A stretch of DNA of 64,000 nucleotides from Strigamia acuminata (lineage: Eukaryota > Arthropoda > Chilopoda > Geophilomorpha > Linotaeniidae): NCBI GenBank assembly GCA_949358305.1, contig CASHSZ010000029.1, positions 1 to 64,000 of the forward strand, given 5' to 3'. Within the stretch, counting starts at the first letter, position 1; every line of letters starts with the position of its first letter. The notes under the pieces are model-generated. The model ran no database searches. It was not told where the DNA came from and worked only from the letters and a program-made list of their open reading frames with translations. This document shows positions 59,301 to 64,000 of this stretch, piece after piece. Position numbers and translations under genes: made by a program.

Positions 59301-61605
59301 AATCTTATGGGACACGCAAGAAGACGTCCTCATGTTCAGGATTCCACAAATGGACATTATTCCGAACACAAGACGTGAAGTTCTCTCTTTGGTAGCCTCT
59401 ATTTTCGACCCGATGGGACTCATTTCTCCAGTCGTTTTGAAAATGAGACTCCTTCTTCAAGACATTTGTTTACGTACAAAGAACTGGGACGGAAGAATTT
59501 CGGACTCAGAAAAGCAAGAGATTGACGAATGGAGTCGAGACATCCAGAAATTAAAAGACTATCAGGTACCTCGATGGTTAGAAACCTATTCTAATGAAGA
59601 GTTGAGTATTGAAGTTTTCTGTGATGCCAGCACTAAAGCCTTTGGATGTGCAATTTTCATCGTCAACAACAAAGGAAAAAGAACTTTGCTACTCAGCAAA
59701 TGTAGACTAGCCCCTGCAAAAAAGATTACCTTGCCTAGACTTGAATTAACTGCTGCGGTCGTTGGTGTACGGATGTGTCAGTATTTGACAAATAACTTTC
59801 TGCCAGGTTATCCAATCAAAACCATTCGATATTTTTCTGATTCCACCATAACTTTGGCTTGGATCAACTCGAAGAAAAATGAGTGGAAGCCTTATGTTTC
59901 TAACCGCGTTCAGGAAATTGTTTCATCGTCTGACGCAAGCCAATGGTCACATATTCCGACAGAGTTCAATCCTGCAGATCTACTTACACGACCACACGAT
60001 GCAAAAACATTAATGACAAATAAACTTTGGTGGAACGGCGTGGACGTTTCTAAAATCGAAAAAGTCGAGGTCGTGCAAGAAAAACTACCCGAAGAAGAAA
60101 AAAGAATTGTGGTTATGAATGTTCAAGTCAAAGAGACATTTATAAGCAAATTTTTCAAAAGATATCGCAACTTCAACCGTCTAGTTAGAGTATTTTCGTA
60201 TATTTTGCGCTGGAAATCTCATCGTTTTCGCGGCGAAGATCTCGCGCAACGCGAAATGGAATCCAGTCAAATTAGGATTCTTCAATTTTCACAAGAAATC
60301 TACTTTCGAGAAGAGATCGAAGCTGTGAGAAACAAGACTGAAGTTGAGAGATACTCCCCTTTGAAAAATTTTGAATATTTCTTAGATGAGGATGGACTTT
60401 TACGTTTGCGCAGCAGACTGAGATTGTCTTTGCTTTCGTTTGACGAAAAATACCCGATTCTTTTGCATAACGAAAGTTGGGTAACTAGATTAATTATTCG
60501 CAAGACTCATCTTGATCTCATGCATGGAGATTTGAGTGAAACACTTTACCGAATTCGTGAGAAATTTTGGGTTCTCCGAGGACGCAGGACCATTCAGACT
60601 GTGATAAGAGAATGTTCCGTTTGCAGAAGGACTAAACTTGCAAGAAATAATCCGTCTACTGGAGAATTACCGAAAGAAAGAGTAACCCCAGCAGCTCCTT
60701 TTCAACACACCGGAATCGATCATTTAGGACCTATTTTTGTGGGAAAGGACAAAAAACGATTGAAGAAAACATACATTTTATTATTCACTTGTATGGTTAC
60801 ACGAAGTTTACATCTCGAAGTGTCCGAAGATTTATCCACTGAGAAATTCTTATTGGCATTCAGAAGATTTTGTGCTCGTTACGGTTGTCCAGCAAAAGTC
60901 TTCTCGGACAACAGTAAAACCTTTGAAAAAGGAAGTACACAAATTCAGTCATGGGGAAAACTGATTGGCCGTTCGGACATAAAAACATTTCTGTCTGAGA
61001 AAAGGATTGTATGGACATTTATCCCTCCACTTTCACCGTGGATGGGAGGAGCTTGGGAGAGACTAGTCCGTTCAGTAAAGGATAAATTGCGGAAAACTTT
61101 ATTGAGACACACTGTGGATTTAGAAAATTTACAAACCTTGGTTCTTGAGATCAGCTCCGTGTTGAATTCACGACCTTTGTCGTATGTACACGAAAATATA
61201 GACGGCGGCAGAATCCTTTCACCTGAAAACTTTTTAACGGGAGGTATGCCGAAATACATGATCAACAAGACCTTGAATGCAATCAAGAAAAGTGACCTTC
61301 GAAAACTCGACAAGAAAAGAAGACAGTTCATTTGGGATTTTTGGAGTATATGGAAACACAGTTACTTGATGCAGTTAAGAAACTTTTATGAGACTAAAGG
61401 AGATAAATCTTTTCAAAACCCCAAAATTGATCAGATTGTTCTTCTTGAAAAGATGGGAACCAACCCTTACTTTTGGCCTCTTGCCAGAATAAAACAAGTT
61501 TTTCCTGGTGATGATGGACTAATTCGCATCGTCAGTGTTGTGCTTCCCGATGGAAGAGAGTTGCGTCGTTCTGTAAGGCATATTAGAGCCCTTGAACTTG
61601 ATTGA
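56353..61605 (+). CDS. gag-pol: BEL/Pao Gag-Pol polyprotein, element 2
   Basis: A 1,750-aa single-frame polyprotein closely related to element 1, about four residues longer before the knuckles and otherwise nearly collinear. Gag core about 140-310. CCHC knuckles C374/C377/H381/C386, C405/C408/H413/C418 and C424/C427/H431/C436. Protease D492 in IDPGSHRS. RT with D828 and YMDD (D917, D918). RNase H D1091, E1131, D1163. Integrase zinc finger H1386/H1391/C1421/C1424 and DDE residues D1456, D1519, E1569. It ends in a DUF5641-like tail. All catalytic residues are present, so it could supply RT and integrase to itself and to elements lacking them. The ATG has a purine at -3 and G at +4 and lies in a purine-rich stretch. 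Confidence 0.96.
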   Translation: MERDRETETSERDLLTVEQIEILETRWEAQLSSLNDLLSLSEKTSDPGELEALLLTANLKETRVVNGLNELQVYCEHAFYLESVEKLESSQTRVELLRRRWEVSKRSLPTLGGRLNMSTVSGANTSLNTSTSFRKNSKLPKLESVKFDGEIIKYKTFKSNFETSVHNDPDLSSVEKLQYLQTMCTGEAAALISTFPLIEESYDLAREELDRNYGDEDAQQTALIQSIRDLKTVSSIYPTKVLKANLTKISSTIRLLEQLKIPVRTSGAFLMPDILSKFPAPMTLRFYQVHGLSCKNILTLLDFFQKEVAMAERTEAVSPSEKAKKEKSEVEKAKVKGSMTTCTATQDSKSSSSSKVKTESRQENKSANSKALKCIFCQEDHLSGSCKKEFEINAKIELIKKNRLCFNCFRTGHRVGDCKVKFSCKHCGGRHHSTICKKSEVNNSPSPTEKPKESQKTTHVSCAISTSLQLMIFVADLKTKSGGSHHIRGMIDPGSHRSFITTELVNRLKLKKCGSISATTQRFNDSMPAATDYDVYNVTLQSKNDAQNFKLSMLSVENLPKVQGILNASVIEKVKKLNLELAEDLPAKTSQIDILLGVDAWWKVIKDGKKKINDDLGLINTLFGWVLIGAAGNTDLFEDEADLTSCCNTCNIEIHEQLDKLWNLEAIGINAGEKESDFTRDRFEATTKRLDDGRYEVMLPFNGQETDLDSNWELALNQLANTLKRIDSNDDYKKRYDDSMWQYIEENHAEEVPTEDRFLKKGIYNIPHHPVIKEDRETTKFRVVFNASSAKKGKRSLNDCLFPGPSLNPDLILVMVRFRLYCIPIIADIKQAFLQVMINPTHRNFLRFLWVSRQYFKNPYSWRNLWNNIMILRMIVVPFGVISSPFLLCATIRKQADQYKETHPKEVDALDAGIYMDDLTSGGDHTTDTTKHCEELKMILDDGKLPLVKWATANEKVFNDIKEKGFHMRSDEFCEQGVIKMLGILWDTQEDVLMFRIPQMDIIPNTRREVLSLVASIFDPMGLISPVVLKMRLLLQDICLRTKNWDGRISDSEKQEIDEWSRDIQKLKDYQVPRWLETYSNEELSIEVFCDASTKAFGCAIFIVNNKGKRTLLLSKCRLAPAKKITLPRLELTAAVVGVRMCQYLTNNFLPGYPIKTIRYFSDSTITLAWINSKKNEWKPYVSNRVQEIVSSSDASQWSHIPTEFNPADLLTRPHDAKTLMTNKLWWNGVDVSKIEKVEVVQEKLPEEEKRIVVMNVQVKETFISKFFKRYRNFNRLVRVFSYILRWKSHRFRGEDLAQREMESSQIRILQFSQEIYFREEIEAVRNKTEVERYSPLKNFEYFLDEDGLLRLRSRLRLSLLSFDEKYPILLHNESWVTRLIIRKTHLDLMHGDLSETLYRIREKFWVLRGRRTIQTVIRECSVCRRTKLARNNPSTGELPKERVTPAAPFQHTGIDHLGPIFVGKDKKRLKKTYILLFTCMVTRSLHLEVSEDLSTEKFLLAFRRFCARYGCPAKVFSDNSKTFEKGSTQIQSWGKLIGRSDIKTFLSEKRIVWTFIPPLSPWMGGAWERLVRSVKDKLRKTLLRHTVDLENLQTLVLEISSVLNSRPLSYVHENIDGGRILSPENFLTGGMPKYMINKTLNAIKKSDLRKLDKKRRQFIWDFWSIWKHSYLMQLRNFYETKGDKSFQNPKIDQIVLLEKMGTNPYFWPLARIKQVFPGDDGLIRIVSVVLPDGRELRRSVRHIRALELD

Positions 61606-61618
61606 TGTGTGTTTTGCA

Positions 61619-61663
61619 GACTTCTCTCATCTCTCTTCTCTCTCTTTCTCGCTGGCAATTCGT
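61619..61663 (+). promoter_or_regulatory. Pre-3'-LTR tract, element 2
   Basis: A long CT-rich stretch (61619-61649) followed by CGCTGGCAATTCGT directly against the 3' LTR. As in elements 1 and 3, no purine-rich plus-strand primer is visible in the sense strand. Confidence 0.6.
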
Positions 61664-63135
61664 TGTTGCAAACAACGTGGAATAATTTAGAAACTACTTT
61701 TATTGCCAATTTGTGTCTGAATAAATGTTTCCAAAGTGTGTTTTATTTTGCATAACATTTCAGTTTTTATTTACAGGATTTTTGCATTATTAAAATGTTT
61801 TTAGTGCTTTCAGATACTGATGTTTGATGAAATGTGATATTCCATTGTTTATTGCATTTATTTCTAGTGTTTATTGCGTGATTTTGTGTTACTTTATTCA
61901 TTTTCTATCAATTTGTGTGATTTCGGGTGAAATTTGGTGCATTTGTCGTTAAACAGTTCACTAGTGTTATTGACGTGACGTCATATTTCAAGTTCTAGTT
62001 CGGTTTTTGTTCAAACTTCTAACCTTCCGTTTGGACGGAATTTTGATGGTTAGAATTGTTTTTGACATTGTTTTAGACTAATTTGGGGGTGATCTGTTGA
62101 TTCGTGCACTCTAATTTCGTCCCGGAACAGCCGTTTTTCTGCTACGAGCGATCGTGACGGACCCCGCATGTGCGTTGCCGTCCAAGATCGTTTCGTTCGG
62201 TTTGCGGTTGATTTCAAGTGTTCTTTCATTAAAAAGTGTCTTGTTTTGCGGGAAATTACATTCCCTGAACTTATTTACTTATTTCAAAGTGTTTACATAA
62301 GTTATTTCTTGTGTTGAAATTCAAACCTTGTGTTTTGCCGCCAATGTAGAGTTTACCGGACGCCATGTTGGATTTTGCCGATGATTTGTAAATCTTTCAT
62401 GTCGCTTTGTTTTTATATCTCAATTGGTGTTAGTACTATTTAGTTTTAATGTATTTCAATGCAAAATCTTTACTTATTTGGTTTTGTGTGTGACTTTGAA
62501 TTCAAACTTGATGATTATGTCATTTTGCTTGTCTTTGATTGGTTAGGCCCAATTGTCTGCCTAGCGATCACTGTTTTCGCTGTTTTCTCAGTGTTTTGAT
62601 TAACGAATTTTGTTGTTACGATAGACTTTATTATTCCTGAGTTTTTTGTGCTCATTTTGAGCTATTACACATTATTTTTAATACATTTCTCGTAATTTGT
62701 TGTCTTTGCTTGAAATTGCATTTCCTCCGTTTCCGTGGCAACGGAGTATTTTCTTTATTGTACTTTGACGACAATTGGCTTGTTGCGTGCCTTTTGATTG
62801 ATAATGTGTAATTATTCAGTTGCCATTTTATATTTGATTAAAATAGTCGTGTTAATGTTAACTCTTGTATTTTCTGCTTTTGACCCATTTCCAATGTGTC
62901 CTGAGTAGAGAACCATTTTTCCCAGACTGGCCAATGGATCAGCAAGCACTTGGATACCATGCAAAAGTGTTTCCAACAGTTAAACCTTCATGTAACAGGA
63001 GATTTTGAGGCGAATCAAGTGCATTTCCACACGGTACACGTACGAATTTCACTATACGATCGTTTGAGTTTGTTGGCGGGAGTTTCGAATCGCCACATCT
63101 CAGTTCTTCTCTGTTCCTGTTGACTGACCGCAACA
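61664..63135 (+). repeat. Element 2, 3' LTR
   Basis: 1,472-bp copy of the 5' LTR at offset 7,693, with no difference noticed. ATTAAA at 62837-62842 is the likely transcript end signal. Confidence 0.95.
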
Positions 63136-63139
63136 ATTC
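63136..63139 (+). repeat. Target-site duplication of element 2, right copy
   Basis: ATTC after the CAACA end of the LTR; the satellite continues AGAGACATTGG. Confidence 0.88.
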
Positions 63140-64000
63140 AGAGACATTGGTCTTGTGGTGTTTGTGCTAAGTCAACTGTGATGAGATCAAAAGTCTATTC
63201 TCCCAAATCATCGGTTGAATGTTTCTAAAACTTACATTGGAGCCTTCTACTAAGGTTCAAACACTATTTCTGAACATTCAGAGACATTGGTCTTGTGGTG
63301 TTTGTGCTAAGTCAACTGCGATGTGAAATAAGCTCAAAATTTTTTTTTCAAAATTTATTGCTTGGGTGTTGCTAAAACTTACATTGAAGGCTTCTACTAA
63401 GGTTTAAACACTATTTCTAAACATTCAGAGACATTGGTCTTGTGGTGTTTGTGCTAAGTCAACTGTGATGAGATCAAAAGTCTATTCTCCCAAATCATCG
63501 GTTGGATGTTTCTAAAACTTACATTGGAGCCTTCTACTAAGGTTTAAACACTATTTCTGAACATTCAGAGACATTGGACTTGTGGTGTTTGTGCTAAGTC
63601 AACTGCGATGTGAAATGAGCTCAAAATTTTTTTTTCAAAATTTATTGCTTGGGTGTTGCTAAAACTTATATTGAAGGCTTCTACTAAGGTTTAAACACTA
63701 TTTCTGAACATTCAGAGACATTGGTCTTGTGGTGTTTGTGCTAAGTCAACTGCGATGTGAAATGAGCTCAAAATTTTTTTTTCAAAATTTAATGCTTGGG
63801 TGTTGCTAAAACTTACATTGAAGGCTTCTACTAAGGTTTAAACACTATTTCTGAACATTCAGAGACATTGGTCTTGTGGTGTTTGTGCTAAGTCAACTGT
63901 GATGAGATCAAAAGTCTATTCTCCCAAATCATCGGTTGGATGTTTCTAAAACTTACATTGGAGCCTTCTACTAAGGTTTAAACACTATTTCTGAACATTC
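63136..64000 (+). repeat. Satellite array, right edge of window
   Basis: About six further 140/147-bp units in the same orientation, running off the window edge. Nothing else is present. Confidence 0.97.

Larger units (their letters stand above)
53971..63135 (+). mobile_element. Element 2: complete autonomous BEL/Pao LTR retrotransposon
   Basis: Element of 9,165 bp: paired 1,472-bp LTRs, primer-binding site 15 nt inside, about 0.9-kb leader, one 1,750-aa Gag-Pol frame and 58 nt before the 3' LTR. It has the same architecture as element 1 and a closely related protein, but LTRs and leader have diverged to scattered conserved blocks, so it is a sister subfamily rather than a copy. It is flanked by the 4-bp duplication ATTC. 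No envelope gene is present. The intact frame and matching LTRs suggest recent insertion. Confidence 0.96.

Overview
The window is animal nuclear DNA: a long head-to-tail satellite array interrupted by three complete LTR retrotransposons of the BEL/Pao superfamily. I see no host gene, RNA gene or bacterial feature. BEL/Pao elements are known from metazoans, so the source is an animal, most likely an invertebrate; I cannot name the lineage.

Layout. Satellite fills 1-22892, 32314-35162, 41738-53970 and 63136-64000, about 38.8 kb in all, always in the same orientation. It has two main unit types, about 140 bp and about 147 bp, arranged into multi-kilobase higher-order repeats; one 4,696-bp block is tandemly duplicated at about 42.4-51.8 kb. 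Element 1 (22893-32313, + strand) and element 2 (53971-63135, + strand) are autonomous BEL elements with paired LTRs (1,563 and 1,472 bp) and one uninterrupted Gag-Pol frame each (1,746 and 1,750 aa). Each frame contains DUF1759-type Gag, three CCHC knuckles, aspartic protease, reverse transcriptase, RNase H and HHCC/DDE integrase.

The outstanding feature is element 3 (35163-41737, - strand, paired 1,357-bp LTRs). Its single intact frame encodes BEL-type Gag and protease, but reverse transcriptase, RNase H and integrase are absent. In their place is a TK1-type thymidine kinase with an intact P-loop, catalytic IDEGQ motif and four zinc-binding cysteines. It looks like a non-autonomous retrotransposon that captured an intronless nucleotide-salvage gene as a Gag-protease-TK fusion. 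The natural working model is that elements such as 1 and 2 supply the missing enzymes in trans, while the TK raises dTMP, and so dTTP, for reverse transcription. Supporting this, all three elements share LTR termini (sense TGTTGC...AACA), a tRNA-His-like primer-binding site, a 17-bp U5-side LTR motif, a CGCYGGCAAT motif before the 3' LTR and 4-bp target duplications.

The three insertions lie within 20 bp of the same part of the satellite unit. In each element I detected no differences between the two LTRs when reading them by eye, and all three frames are open, so the insertions look recent. All domain and homology statements are by motif recognition only; no search was run.
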